Positions 7,668 to 17,327 of a stretch of 64,000 nucleotides of DNA are shown one piece after another; position 1 is the first letter of the stretch, and each line of letters opens with the position of its first letter. The DNA lies in NCBI GenBank assembly GCA_030145625.1, contig JAQYVF010000012.1, positions 1 to 64,000 of the forward strand, read 5' to 3'. The DNA comes from Desulfocapsa sp. (GTDB lineage: Bacteria; Desulfobacterota; Desulfobulbia; Desulfobulbales; Desulfocapsaceae). The notes below the pieces were generated by a model. That model did no database searches. It had not been told where the DNA came from and saw only the letters and a list, made by a program, of their open reading frames with translations. The position numbers and the translations under genes are program-made.

Positions 7668-10600
7668 ATGAACAATGATACTAATACATTTTTAAAAAGG
7701 AAGGTTTTTTTTGCATTTGCCCTTATTGCTTTTCTTTTTTGCCTCCTTGGAGCCATTTCTTTTATTGAAATCAATTCTCTTGGATCTCTGACAACCACTA
7801 TCTACAATCATCCTTTGAAAGTTTCAAATGCCGCACTCAGTGCAAGAACAAATATCATTTCCATGCACCGGGACATGAAAGATGTGGTATTGGCTGAAAA
7901 CCCTGAAACTCTTGAACAGACAATTAACAAAGTTAATGACGCAGAGAAGCGAGTCTTTGCCAATTTAGACACCGTTAAAGATTCAATTATTGGATCTGAA
8001 GGGCAATCACTGGAGAGAAGCTCAAGGGAAATGTTTCTCGCTTGGAGGCCAATTCGGACCGATGTCATTCGTCTTGTTAAAAATGGAGAGCTGAAGAAAG
8101 CTGCCATACTAACAAAAGGAATAGGAGCTGACCATGAGTTTCGTTTAGAGCAGCAAATGCTGACCATGGCTTCTTATGCTCAGAAAAAAGCTGATGGATT
8201 TATTCAACAATCCATACAAGCTGCGAAAATATTTTCAATTTTTACGATTATTGCTGTTGCCATCGGAACATTGATATCAATCCTGATTGCCTTTTTTACT
8301 TTTAGGCAGATAGCCTCGGCCTTTGCTCAACGCCTAAAGGCTGAGGAAGAAGCAGAGGCCATTTTTAACAACTCAGTGGACATAATGTGTGTCTCAACCC
8401 TTGAAGGAAAAATACTGAAGGTCAATCCTGCCTGGGAAACAATTCTAGGCTATAAAAAAGCTGAGATCCTTGAGCTGGGCTGGGAAAAACTTATCCATCC
8501 TGACGATATTGAACGTGTGAATAAAAAAGTAGATGAGCAGCTTGATGGTGGTTCAATAAAGCGTTTTATTGGTCGATATAAATGTAAGGACGGTACGTAT
8601 AAGACATTTGAGTGGAATGCAACTTCTTCAGGCGACCGGGTCTATGCGACCGCACGTGACATCACCGAGCGTCAGCAGGCGGAGGAGGCTCTCCGAAATA
8701 GCGAGGAACGCTTCCGAATATTGGTCGAACAGGCCCCGGACGCCATTGTTGTCTATGATATTGACTTGAAACGGCTTGTGGACGCCAACGCCAACGCGGA
8801 ACGGCTGTTTGGCTGCGGCCGCGATGAACTGCTGCAAGGAGGGCCTGAGCGGTTCTATGCACAGGACCAACCCGATGGTCACCTCATTTCCGAAAGTATG
8901 CAGGCGCATACTGCGCAGTTGATCGCTGGCCAACAGGTGATGTTCGAGCGCGCCATCCGGAGCATCGACGGCCGCGACCTTGTCTGCGAGGTGCGGCTGG
9001 CCCACCTGTCCGATTCAGATCGTCAGCTGGTCCGTGCGAGTTTTATTGACATCAGCGAACGTAAGGAAGCAGAAAAGACCCTGGGTAAATATAAAAAGAA
9101 TCTTGAGATTGTGATAGACAAACGCACGAACGAGCTGCAATACAAGATTGAGGAGTTGGAGAAAGAAAAAAAATCGTCTCATAAACAAGTTAAGGAGCTG
9201 GGCAAGACACGTCGGGCCATGCTGAATATAATGGAAGATCTAAAAAAGGCCAGGATGGAAGCTGAAAATGCCACCCAGGTCAAGGCTGATTTTCTGGCCA
9301 ACATGAGCCATGAAATCAGAACCCCCATGAATGCTATCATCGGTCTGTCCAACCTTGCCCTTGATACGGACTTGAATCCTAAGCAGCAAGATTATCTGAA
9401 GAAGATAGACCTGTCTGCCAAGTCACTTCTCACTGTCATAAACGATATCCTTGATTTTTCTAAAATTGAGGCTGGAAAGCTGGGGATGGAAGCCGTTGAT
9501 TTCCGGCTGGATGATGTGCTGGAAAGTGTTGGCGGCATGATCAATCTGACTGCCCATAAAAAGGGACTGGAATTGCTGATACACAATCCTTCTACCGTTC
9601 CTTTGTTGCTGCGGGGTGATCCTTTGCGCCTTGGCCAGATTTTGCTCAATATTGCAAATAATGCGGTTAAGTTCACGGAGCAGGGGATGGTCATTATCGC
9701 GGTTGAGCTTGTTAACAAGGGAAAAGAGAGTGCAAGACTCCGGTTCATTGTTAGTGACACTGGCATTGGGATGACGAAAGAAATGGCGGCAAAACTGTTT
9801 GAGCCCTTTTCCCAGGCGGACACCTCCACCACCAGGAAATATGGTGGGACCGGCCTTGGCCTTTCCATCTCAAAAATGCTGGTGGAGATGATGGGCGGTG
9901 AAATTACTGTGGACAGTGAACCCAACAAGGGCAGCAGCTTCAGCTTTACCGCTGTTTTTGACCTGCAGCCAGAAAAGGCGCAACAAGCGCTGCTGACAGC
10001 AAAAGAAATTATCGGGCTCAATGCCCTAATCGTTGATGATAGCGTTTCAGCTCAGAAAATTTTTATGGAAATGCTTACGTCTTTTGGCATAAGTGTGAAG
10101 GCGGTAGGAAGCGGCGAAGAAGGACTGGCAATGCTCAAAAAAGCTTCTGCAGAAGAGAACCCTTTTGACCTGGTGCTGATGGACTGGCAAATGCCAGAGA
10201 TGGACGGTCTGGAGGCAGCGCGCCGTATCAAAAGTGATGCGGCACTGCTCAAGACACCCACCATCATCATGGTAACCGCCTATGGATCCGAAGAAATACT
10301 GCAGCAGGCAAAAGCGATAGGGATTGAAGGGTATGTGACCAAACCGCTAACACCTTCGACCATGTTCGATAGCATTGTAGAGGTTTGTGGCATCCAGCCT
10401 GGTGCAGAGCACCTCGCTGATGTGACTGATACAGGGCATGGTGCTATCAGAGCCCAGCTGACAGGGATCCGGGGAGCCAGGGTTCTCCTGGCGGAAGACA
10501 ACAAGATCAACCAGCAGGTGGCCTTGGAACTCCTGGAGAAGCGGGGAATGATCGTTGAGGTGGCGAATAACGGCAAAGAGACAGTGGAAAAAGCGACTGA

Positions 10601-11507
10601 CCAGGAATTCGATCTTATCCTCATGGATATTCAGATGCCGGAAATGGATGGTATAGTTGCCACCAGGAAAATCCGCAGTCTCAAATCCAATGCTAAAAAT
10701 GTGCCCATTGTTGCCATGACAGCCCATGCCATGTCAGGAGACCGTGATAAGAGCATTGCTGCAGGCATGGATGATCATCTTACCAAACCGGTCAATCCTG
10801 AAGAACTGTCCGAATTCCTGGTAAAATGGATAAAGCCGGGAAAAAGGAAAAAGGTCGGAGGTAAAGGGCGTAAGACAGAGAAAGGAACTTACGGTTTTCC
10901 TGCGAACATCCCGGGTATTGATCTCGAAGCTGGGCTGAAAAACGTTGCGGACGACAAAAAACTCTACCTGAATCTTTTACAGGATTTTCAAAAAGAAAAT
11001 AAAAATTTCTCAGCTGATGTCCTGGAAGCTCTGAATAATGGTGATATTGAAACAGCCCGGAGACTGGCCCACACACTGAAAGGGACTTCCGGCACTATCG
11101 GGGCTAAGGAATTGCAGGAAAAGGCGTTGCAGTTGGAGACAGCCATCATGGAACGGACCGGAACTGTTCAGAGCCTATTGAAATATACATGGGGTTTATT
11201 GACGACAGTTATGAATGCTATTCATCAAGCTTTGCCTGTAGAGCAGGGAATGAGCACAATCCCTCCATCGTCTGAAAATGTTTTTGATAGAGAGACGCTC
11301 GCCCCCAAAATGACTGAGCTCAGAAAACTGCTGGAGATTAGTGATATGAATGCTGGAAAAGTTTTTCTTGAGTTTAAAGATGCCATGTATTTGCTGCTAC
11401 CCGAAGAAACGATTCGCCTGGCCAAGACCATAGAGTCGTTAAAATTCAAAGAATCCCTGAAAGAATTAGCTGCTATTGACGACCTATTAAATCATACAAC
11501 CATCTGA
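7668..11507 (+). CDS. BarA-like hybrid sensor histidine kinase (4HB-PAS-PAS-HK-REC-REC-Hpt)
   Basis: 1279 residues containing a complete phosphorelay. Two membrane segments (about 12-34 and 186-210) bracket a four-helix-bundle sensor region. Two PAS domains (about 228-340 and 345-465) are followed by a coiled coil, a HisKA domain with the phosphoacceptor His in [12 protein letters not shown] (about residue 548), a HATPase domain ([16 protein letters not shown]), two receiver domains ([13 protein letters not shown] and [13 protein letters not shown]) and an Hpt domain with [11 protein letters not shown]. It is the only gene in the block with a full set of phosphotransfer parts, so it may be the output for the three kinase-less sensors upstream; this is inferred. 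The second PAS domain (about 8630-9060) is strikingly GC-rich, suggesting a module acquired from elsewhere. Confidence 0.93.
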   Translation: MNNDTNTFLKRKVFFAFALIAFLFCLLGAISFIEINSLGSLTTTIYNHPLKVSNAALSARTNIISMHRDMKDVVLAENPETLEQTINKVNDAEKRVFANLDTVKDSIIGSEGQSLERSSREMFLAWRPIRTDVIRLVKNGELKKAAILTKGIGADHEFRLEQQMLTMASYAQKKADGFIQQSIQAAKIFSIFTIIAVAIGTLISILIAFFTFRQIASAFAQRLKAEEEAEAIFNNSVDIMCVSTLEGKILKVNPAWETILGYKKAEILELGWEKLIHPDDIERVNKKVDEQLDGGSIKRFIGRYKCKDGTYKTFEWNATSSGDRVYATARDITERQQAEEALRNSEERFRILVEQAPDAIVVYDIDLKRLVDANANAERLFGCGRDELLQGGPERFYAQDQPDGHLISESMQAHTAQLIAGQQVMFERAIRSIDGRDLVCEVRLAHLSDSDRQLVRASFIDISERKEAEKTLGKYKKNLEIVIDKRTNELQYKIEELEKEKKSSHKQVKELGKTRRAMLNIMEDLKKARMEAENATQVKADFLANMSHEIRTPMNAIIGLSNLALDTDLNPKQQDYLKKIDLSAKSLLTVINDILDFSKIEAGKLGMEAVDFRLDDVLESVGGMINLTAHKKGLELLIHNPSTVPLLLRGDPLRLGQILLNIANNAVKFTEQGMVIIAVELVNKGKESARLRFIVSDTGIGMTKEMAAKLFEPFSQADTSTTRKYGGTGLGLSISKMLVEMMGGEITVDSEPNKGSSFSFTAVFDLQPEKAQQALLTAKEIIGLNALIVDDSVSAQKIFMEMLTSFGISVKAVGSGEEGLAMLKKASAEENPFDLVLMDWQMPEMDGLEAARRIKSDAALLKTPTIIMVTAYGSEEILQQAKAIGIEGYVTKPLTPSTMFDSIVEVCGIQPGAEHLADVTDTGHGAIRAQLTGIRGARVLLAEDNKINQQVALELLEKRGMIVEVANNGKETVEKATDQEFDLILMDIQMPEMDGIVATRKIRSLKSNAKNVPIVAMTAHAMSGDRDKSIAAGMDDHLTKPVNPEELSEFLVKWIKPGKRKKVGGKGRKTEKGTYGFPANIPGIDLEAGLKNVADDKKLYLNLLQDFQKENKNFSADVLEALNNGDIETARRLAHTLKGTSGTIGAKELQEKALQLETAIMERTGTVQSLLKYTWGLLTTVMNAIHQALPVEQGMSTIPPSSENVFDRETLAPKMTELRKLLEISDMNAGKVFLEFKDAMYLLLPEETIRLAKTIESLKFKESLKELAAIDDLLNHTTI

Positions 11508-11654
11508 CATGGCTTTTTTACTTACGTGAGAAGATAGTCGAGAATAGTACAACGGAATTGTAGAATAAATCAGATGTGTTTGACTTTAAAAGCACGGTTC
11601 ATAATTTAGTAGCTATTAAGAAAGTGTTGGCGAATAAAACATAGGGGAACAATC

Positions 11655-12755
11655 TTGATGATAAAACAAAGGATTTTGGTAGTTGACGATACCTCATCAA
11701 ACATAAAAATTCTTCACGCGATTCTTCAAAATGAATTCGACGTAAGTGCAGTTGTCGATGGGCAAGAATGCTTAGACTTTCTTTCCAGCCAGCCTGTCCC
11801 CGATTTAATATTACTTGACGTTATGATGCCTGGGATGAACGGCTATGAAGTCTGCCGGCGCCTGAAGCAAAACCAAGCAACCAAGGACATCCCTGTTATT
11901 TTCGTTACTGCAATGGGTGAAGTAGAGGATGAAACCCATGGATTGGAACTCGGAGCAGTCGACTACATTACCAAACCGATACGTCCTCCAATTGTTCTGG
12001 CACGTGTAAAAAGCCACCTACTCATTAAAAACCAGCATGATCAGCTCAAAAAAAGTATCTCAATAATGGAACATGACTCTGAAATGATGCAACAAAAAGC
12101 AGATTTAGGAATCCAGGCAGGGGGATTGGCCCATGACATTAATAATATACTTGCTGCCTGTTTGTTTATTGAATTTCTTCCTGAACATCTACCTGAATCC
12201 ATTCCGGAGAAGACATTGGTGCAAGAAGATGCTGACAGTATTTTGAGAAGTCTTCAGCTTGGCTGTGAAATTTGTCAGGGGTATACGAGTTATCTGCGAG
12301 ATATAGGTTCACAAGCGAAAGCTCAGCCTGTCTTACCTCTTTTGCAACCCATAGATATGTATTCCAGGCAATTCAAAGGAAAAACAATAAAAAATTATTC
12401 TGAAAATCTGCCGTTATTATTCTGCAAAGGCTATCAGATCAAACGAGTTCTGGTAAATCTTTTTACTAATGCCTGCCAAGCCATTGAAAATCAGATCCAA
12501 CAAGTCATTACTATAAAAGTGTGGAGTGCAGAGGGTGAAATTTTCATTTCTATGCAAGATAATGGGCCGGGAATTCCAGCAGAGGTTGTACCTGATATAT
12601 TTAAAGAGCGCTTTACTACCAGAGAGAATGGAACAGGACTAGGGCTGTTTATAGTGAAAGAAATTATTGATAGCCATCACGGTACCATAAAAGTTGAGAC
12701 CAAAGAGGGAAAGGGGACGATTTTCACTCTCTCTTTGCCTGAATCAGGTGAATAG
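11655..12755 (+). CDS. Response regulator receiver-histidine kinase fusion
   Basis: 366 residues. An N-terminal receiver domain (ILVVDDTSSN, phosphoacceptor in LILLDVMMPGMNGYE, Lys in DYITKPI) is joined by a short helix to a histidine-kinase core with H-box GGLAHDINNILAA and an HATPase domain (NACQAIE, DNGPGIP, GTGLGLFIVKEI). This order, receiver first and kinase second, suggests a kinase whose activity is set by phosphorylation of its own receiver, plausibly by the hybrid kinase just upstream. An AGGGGAAC segment upstream is a reasonable ribosome-binding site. A 147-base gap separates it from the hybrid kinase, so it may have its own promoter. Confidence 0.9.
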   Translation: MMIKQRILVVDDTSSNIKILHAILQNEFDVSAVVDGQECLDFLSSQPVPDLILLDVMMPGMNGYEVCRRLKQNQATKDIPVIFVTAMGEVEDETHGLELGAVDYITKPIRPPIVLARVKSHLLIKNQHDQLKKSISIMEHDSEMMQQKADLGIQAGGLAHDINNILAACLFIEFLPEHLPESIPEKTLVQEDADSILRSLQLGCEICQGYTSYLRDIGSQAKAQPVLPLLQPIDMYSRQFKGKTIKNYSENLPLLFCKGYQIKRVLVNLFTNACQAIENQIQQVITIKVWSAEGEIFISMQDNGPGIPAEVVPDIFKERFTTRENGTGLGLFIVKEIIDSHHGTIKVETKEGKGTIFTLSLPESGE

Positions 12756-13259
12756 TATTTATTGGCAAGTTCATTTTGAAGCAGAGATGTTTTGGTAAGC
12801 ATTTGAAATTTACCATACACTTGTTGCAAAAGAAGAACTCAATAGACGGCTGAAGGCGAGAGGAGTCCTAAGTTTTTTCGGGGAAGATTACATTGAATTT
12901 TCCCAGACAGTTCAATATATTTCAAGGATTTGTTTGTTTAAACGTGTGTACGTGTACTTGTTTGGAAATGGCTACATGTCAAATTCCTTGCTGGGAAGAG
13001 AAGGCTCGGTTAATTTGATCTCGATAGAGTCCTGAAACAGAGATAGAAAGACTCATTTTTAGGCAAGCTACAAGAAACATTTTCTAATCACCACCAGTAC
13101 CCTCACCTCAACGGCACCAAATACTGGCTCGGGCCAAGCCAATATTTCATTTTTGTTTTTGAAAATATTTAGGAACCGCAAGGTTCCTAATCTACCCGGT
13201 GCAGAAAACCAATATTACAAAAAAACTGCCGGTCATAACCAAACAAAGGAGGAAAAGGA
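12756..13259. other. Intergenic region with a hairpin
   Basis: No gene is supported here. At 13169-13190 there is a perfect 9-bp stem, TTAGGAACC, closed by a GCAA tetraloop. It lacks a following T-run on the plus strand, so it is not a classical terminator for the upstream gene; a short A/T-rich stretch lies on its other side. The region just before 13260 holds a strong ribosome-binding site, AAAGGAGGAAAAGG, for the next gene. Confidence 0.5.
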
Positions 13260-13676
13260 ATGAAAAAAATCAATACATTAACATGGATGTGGCTGTTAAC
13301 TTTTGCATTTCTTGGTTTGGCAATCAGTCCTCCTAGCCAGGCTGGTCAATTTGTTGATCTAACCGGCAATTATTCTTGCGATGATGGAGGCACCTATTAC
13401 ATAAAAACCCATGGAGATGAAATTTTCTGGTACGGCAAAGGAAAAGGTTGGGCCAATGTTTTTTATGGTAAATTCGAAGCCCCTAACAAATATGTGGGGA
13501 GATGGGCTGATGTACCATCAGATATACTCAGAAATTTTGGATCTCTGACCATTCGAAGAGGACCGAACCCTCGTTATTTGTTTCTCGAATCGAAGACAGG
13601 TCCATTTAGCGGGAAAAAGTGGTCCAAAATTGACACCAAAATGAGGGTGCATAAGAAAAAAATAGAGGTAAAGTAA
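13260..13676 (+). CDS. Small secreted protein of unknown function
   Basis: 138 residues with a clear signal peptide (MKKI..., hydrophobic core, cleavage likely after SQA). The mature part of ~110 residues is rich in aromatic residues and glycine (DGGTYYI, FWYGKGKGWANVFYGKF) and looks like a small beta-sheet protein, perhaps lipocalin- or avidin-like. I do not recognise a family. A strong Shine-Dalgarno sequence immediately upstream supports the start. The basic C-terminus (VHKKKIEVK) is odd for a secreted protein. A separate promoter is likely because the flanking gaps are long. Confidence 0.75.
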   Translation: MKKINTLTWMWLLTFAFLGLAISPPSQAGQFVDLTGNYSCDDGGTYYIKTHGDEIFWYGKGKGWANVFYGKFEAPNKYVGRWADVPSDILRNFGSLTIRRGPNPRYLFLESKTGPFSGKKWSKIDTKMRVHKKKIEVK

Positions 13677-13730
13677 TGAATAGATGATCCAGGCATGTCT
13701 GTTCAAGTGTTTTAAATAATCGGGGACGGT

Positions 13731-13760
13731 GATAACTGCCGGTTTTCACCACCAGTTATC
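13731..13760. repeat. 8-bp inverted repeat upstream of the Cache-domain gene
   Basis: GATAACTG at 13731-13738 and CAGTTATC at 13753-13760 are perfect inverted repeats 38 bases before the chosen start of the next gene. This could be a stem-loop in the leader RNA or an operator; there is no T-run. Confidence 0.4.
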
Positions 13761-13797
13761 CATCCATTATGCCGATATTTTCCAAAGAAATGATCAT

Positions 13798-14664
13798 ATG
13801 ACTCCGCGCAAAAGAATTCTGTTATTAACATTGATAATGTCTTTACTCGTTCTTGTTGTACAAGCAATTACGATCAGCACCCTTTACAGGGCGTCAATCA
13901 AAGAAGAGACATCACGCCTCGAGGAAGCAGCAAAAAGCCAGGCACGCTTAATCGAAGCAATAGCTCGTTTTGACAAGATATACAGTAACGATTATCCGTA
14001 TGGAGCAAGACAAGCAACTCTAAGCCAAATTAAGGATGCACATTCTAAATACCATGGTTTTGGTAAAACCGGTGAATTCACACTCTCCACAAAAGAAAAC
14101 GATCAAATCGTCTTCCTATTAAGCCACCGTCATCAAGATCTCAATGAACCTAAACCAATTCCATGGAATTCTGAATTAGCCGAACCTATGCGATTGGCCC
14201 TATCTGGAAAATCTGGGATAATTATAGGCCAAGATTACCGAGGTGAAAAAGTACTTGCGGCATATGAACCAGTTGCTGAACTCAATATAGGCATTGTAGC
14301 AAAGATTGATTTATTAGAAATCAGATTACCATTTATTAAAGCTGCCGTTATTAGTGGAATTTCAGCTATAGTTTTCATTTTATTAGGAGTAGCCCTTTTC
14401 TTTAAAATAACGAACCCCATTTTAAAAGGACTCGAAAATAGTGTTGGAAAATTAGAGAAAGCCTTAAGTGAAGTAAAAACCCTTAGAGGGATCCTTCCAA
14501 TATGTTCATACTGCAAAAAAATCCGTGATGATGACGGGTACTGGAATCAGGTTGAAATTTATGTACAAAAACGATCTGATGCTGATTTCAGTCATGGCAT
14601 TTGCCCTGATTGCATGAAAGAACACTACAAAGATGAATATAAAGAAATCCTATACCAGGAATAA
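13798..14664 (+). CDS. Cache-type membrane protein with C-terminal CxxC-x29-CxxC module
   Basis: 288 residues from the ATG at 13798; an upstream in-frame GTG (13729) would add a polar extension before the first membrane segment and is less likely. A membrane segment near residues 8-28, an extracytoplasmic region of ~150 residues resembling a Cache/PDC ligand-binding domain (FGKTGEFTLSTKEND), and a second membrane segment are followed by a short coiled coil. The C-terminus reads CSYCKKIRDDDGYWNQ ... FSHGICPDC, a four-cysteine pattern likely to bind zinc or another metal. The same module ends the protein at 24230. I know this module from the C-termini of other delta-proteobacterial signalling proteins but not its function. 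No kinase or cyclase domain is present. Confidence 0.8.
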   Translation: MTPRKRILLLTLIMSLLVLVVQAITISTLYRASIKEETSRLEEAAKSQARLIEAIARFDKIYSNDYPYGARQATLSQIKDAHSKYHGFGKTGEFTLSTKENDQIVFLLSHRHQDLNEPKPIPWNSELAEPMRLALSGKSGIIIGQDYRGEKVLAAYEPVAELNIGIVAKIDLLEIRLPFIKAAVISGISAIVFILLGVALFFKITNPILKGLENSVGKLEKALSEVKTLRGILPICSYCKKIRDDDGYWNQVEIYVQKRSDADFSHGICPDCMKEHYKDEYKEILYQE

Positions 14665-14740
14665 CCCCTGCCAATTCTCAACGTTGATGCAATATTATTA
14701 ATTTTATGCCTACATAATGCATGAGAGGAGGAGTATCGAA

Positions 14741-15232
14741 ATGATTTTGAGGAACACCTTTGCACAGTTGCTTATTATCGGCCTAATACTATTTGAAACT
14801 GTAGCTTTTTGTGCAGAGCACCCAGAGTTAAAGGCCTTTCCTGAGCCTAAAGAAGGAATGGAACGATTTGCCATAACACTCCATCAAAAGGACAGGAACC
14901 AAGAAGCTTCCCTCAAAGTTGAAATCATTATCGGCAAAAACATGCTCACCGATGGCGTCAATCTTGTCAGACTCGGGAATACCATCGGAGCACATACACT
15001 GAAAGGATGGGGGTACACTTACTATGAAGTAACCGGATCTTCTGAAACGTTGAGTACCATGATGGCTGCTCCTGAAGGAGCCCTTATGGTTAATAAATTT
15101 CTGACCGCCTCCCCACTTCTTATTCCATACAACAGCCGTCTACCAATCGTTGTCTACGTTCCTGAAAATTACGAAGTGCAATATCGAATCTGGAAAGCAT
15201 CTGAATTTAACCTAAAAGCGGAAAAAAGGTAG
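14741..15232 (+). CDS. eco: Ecotin-like periplasmic serine protease inhibitor
   Basis: 163 residues from the ATG at 14741, preceded by GAGGAGGAG; an in-frame ATG at 14717 would include that site and is rejected. A signal peptide ends near FCAEHPEL. The mature part matches ecotin along its length: FPEPKEGMERFAI, LKVEIIIGKNM, LKGWGYTYYEV, the reactive loop STMMAAPEG with methionine at the inhibitory position, and LPIVVYVPENYEVQYRIWKA. E. coli ecotin forms a dimer and inhibits trypsin-fold proteases in the periplasm. Both cysteines of the single ecotin disulfide are replaced: VDCN by a Gly-containing segment and MMACPDG by MMAAPEG. The protein probably still folds, since the replacement is paired. 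Confidence 0.9.
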   Translation: MILRNTFAQLLIIGLILFETVAFCAEHPELKAFPEPKEGMERFAITLHQKDRNQEASLKVEIIIGKNMLTDGVNLVRLGNTIGAHTLKGWGYTYYEVTGSSETLSTMMAAPEGALMVNKFLTASPLLIPYNSRLPIVVYVPENYEVQYRIWKASEFNLKAEKR

Positions 15233-15241
15233 TTTGTATTT

Positions 15242-15351
15242 CATCTCGGTGTCATTCTCGTAAAGCTAGAATCTAGGAGATCTTGCCAAACACTCACCAT
15301 TCCCGCCTTGCGGGAATGACTTTGTGGCAAGGGAATAACTGTGGGATATCA
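15242..15351 (+). repeat. Dispersed repeat, left copy, flanking the ORP cluster
   Basis: Contains CATCTCGGTGTCATT and, after a spacer, GCGGGAATGACTTTGTGG followed by AAGGGAATAA and GATATCAA. The same arms occur in the opposite orientation at 21143-21213. Within this copy 15299-15317 is a hairpin with an 8-bp stem, ATTCCCGC, and a CTT loop. The two copies lie just outside the minus-strand gene block 15519-21026. Confidence 0.75.
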
Positions 15352-15518
15352 ACGCACTACTTGGTTTTTCTCTTGTTTTGCTGAGTTTAAATGCTAATCA
15401 TATAAAAAATATTCACGCTGATATTCATGTAGAATGAGGAACATTTGAAACGTCTTTTTTTATATCTGTTTCTACTGCCAGACAAACCCTTCCAGCAGTA
15501 GAAACAAACCACTGTTTC

Positions 15519-15878
15519 TTACCAATGTGCAAAGGCATTGGCAGAATTAGTGTAGCTGAAATTGCCGCTTAGAAATATATCAACGGCATCTTTTACCTTC
15601 CCTTCCATATCACTTACAACTTTAATCCCGGCAGCTTCGACCACATCAAATGCTTTAGGACCGCAATATCCCGTCAATAAAACTTTTGCTCCTCTCTCAC
15701 ACACATTGGAGGCAGCCTGAATGCCAGCCCCCTTAAAGGCTTTGGAATTATTGCTGTTGTCTATTACTTCAAAATCAAAGGTATCCGTATCAACTATCAG
15801 GATATAAGCAGCACGGCCAAAGCGTGGATCTACTTCACTTGTCAAATCAGTTCCTTTTGCAGAGACAGCTATTTTCAT
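15519..15878 (-). CDS. ORP/NifX-family protein (dinitrogenase Fe-Mo cofactor-binding fold)
   Basis: 119 residues of the NifX/NifB C-terminal fold (PF02579), close to the MTH1175-like and orange-protein type: MKIAVSAKG, VDPRFGRAAYI, GAGIQAASNV, LLTGYCGPKAFDV. Proteins of this fold bind metal-sulfur clusters; the Desulfovibrio orange protein carries a mixed molybdenum-copper sulfide cluster. It is the last gene of the minus-strand cluster, 54 bases after its neighbour. The company of two ferredoxin-MinD ATPases and a sigma-54 activator matches the published Desulfovibrio vulgaris orp locus, so an ORP role is likely, but the exact cofactor cannot be read from sequence. Confidence 0.88.
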   Translation of the reverse strand: MKIAVSAKGTDLTSEVDPRFGRAAYILIVDTDTFDFEVIDNSNNSKAFKGAGIQAASNVCERGAKVLLTGYCGPKAFDVVEAAGIKVVSDMEGKVKDAVDIFLSGNFSYTNSANAFAHW

Positions 15879-15932
15879 AATATACCTTTTTGAAAATGAG
15901 TTAGGGCCTGTCTATAAATAAACCGCCACTCG

Positions 15933-16310
15933 TTATTTTCCGCCGCCGCAGACATCATTCTCAGTGATCATCGGCAGGGTACCTGCAATAAAATCTTCGA
16001 CAATCGGTCTGATATCAGGTCGAACAGCATCATGATATACATCTATACCAACCTGTTTGAAACCATTGAGCGGGCGTAGCCCTATTCCACCAACCACAAG
16101 CGCATTCACCTTATTTTCTGCAAGCAGATTCACCGGCACCATACAGCCGCCCTGTACATGTTCTATGTTAGGCAATATTGTAATATCTTTGATTTTACCA
16201 TGCTCCAGGTCTACAAAGGTAAAGACATCACAATGACCAAAATGACCTGCACGTTTACCATCTAACCCACCATTACCCTCCGACGGGATTGCTACTCTTA
16301 CTTTCGACAT
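15933..16310 (-). CDS. NifX/ORP-family metal-cluster-binding protein
   Basis: 125 residues if started at the ATG at 16310 (MSKVRVAIPSEGNGGLDGKR); an in-frame start at 16391 exists but adds a His-rich segment unlike the family. The body has GHFGHCDVFTFVD, GGCMVPVNLL, ALVVGGIGLRPLNGF, typical of PF02579. It ends with a cysteine in NDVCGGGK. Within this cluster it probably binds the same or a precursor metal-sulfur cluster as its paralogues at 15519 and 19024. About 110 bases separate it from the ATPase gene upstream. Confidence 0.85.
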   Translation of the reverse strand: MSKVRVAIPSEGNGGLDGKRAGHFGHCDVFTFVDLEHGKIKDITILPNIEHVQGGCMVPVNLLAENKVNALVVGGIGLRPLNGFKQVGIDVYHDAVRPDIRPIVEDFIAGTLPMITENDVCGGGK

Positions 16311-16421
16311 GATACCTTTTTCTCCATTTATTGTGTTATGACCACCACCGAAACTCAGCTGGGCTTTTTTATGGTGCGCCATGTGCACCATTATTAGCTA
16401 AGGATGGGTGGTCATCAAATT

Positions 16422-17327
16422 TCATTTTATGGTTACTTTATAATCCATGCTTCCCAGCTTATTCATAAAAGGTGATTGCATGATTTTATTCCAAATATTC
16501 TGAACAGCAGTTAAGGTTTCGCCCTCTTTGCCGTATTCAAAAATATTCTTTCCCTGAACCATTGATTCAGTAAACTTAGGATCAAAGGGAATTCGACCGA
16601 GAAGAGTCATATTGCGCCCCTGTGCCTTCTCCTCAATGGACCTTGTCATTTCAATATTCAGGTCATACTTGTTAACAATGACCATTACATGAATTCTGAA
16701 ATAAGCTGCAAGATCTGCAACCCTGACCATGTCATGAAATCCTGACACAGTCGGTTCCACAACAATAACCAATACAGTTGCACCACTGATTGAAGCAATA
16801 ACCGGGCAGCCAATCCCAGGAGGCCCGTCTGTAAGAATAAAATCAAATCCTTTTTTTTCTGCCAGGATGCGTGCCTCTTTACGAATAAGACTAACAAGTT
16901 TTCCGGAGTTTTCTTCGGCTATTCCCAGTCTGGCATGAACCATCGGACCGAAACGGGTACTGGAGATGAACCACTCTCCACTTTTTTGAACAGGAAAGTT
17001 GATAGCATTTTCAGGACACATATCAACACAGACACCGCACCCCTCACACATTATGCTATCAACAACAAACGATTCATCAATTGCATTAAATCTACAGAGA
17101 TCTTTACATACACCACATTGGGTACAGCTATCAGCGCCTATTTCTGCAATACTGCCGCCCATAAAATCACAACGCTGTTTTATATCTGGGTGCAAAAGCA
17201 AATGAAGGTCTGCTGCGTCCACATCAGCATCACAAAGCACATTATTTTCTGCCAGCGAACAAAAAGCCGCAGTCAAGCTCGTCTTTCCTGTTCCCCCCTT
17301 CCCGCTGACAATTACCAGTTCTTGCAT
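16422..17327 (-). CDS. MinD/Mrp-type P-loop ATPase with inserted 2x[4Fe-4S] ferredoxin domain
   Basis: 301 residues. The deviant Walker A motif GKGGTGKTS opens the protein; a ferredoxin insert at about residues 60-115 has two cluster sites (CTQCGVCKDLC and CEGCGVCVDMCPENAI); the rest is the MinD fold (DGPPGIGCPVIASI). This is the family of the two ATPases of the D. vulgaris orange-protein complex (DVU2103/DVU2104 type). A likely role is ATP-dependent assembly or transfer of a metal-sulfur cluster to the NifX/ORP-like proteins encoded beside it. Its start codon overlaps the stop of the paralogue upstream by one base, which suggests translational coupling. Confidence 0.92.
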   Translation of the reverse strand: MQELVIVSGKGGTGKTSLTAAFCSLAENNVLCDADVDAADLHLLLHPDIKQRCDFMGGSIAEIGADSCTQCGVCKDLCRFNAIDESFVVDSIMCEGCGVCVDMCPENAINFPVQKSGEWFISSTRFGPMVHARLGIAEENSGKLVSLIRKEARILAEKKGFDFILTDGPPGIGCPVIASISGATVLVIVVEPTVSGFHDMVRVADLAAYFRIHVMVIVNKYDLNIEMTRSIEEKAQGRNMTLLGRIPFDPKFTESMVQGKNIFEYGKEGETLTAVQNIWNKIMQSPFMNKLGSMDYKVTIK

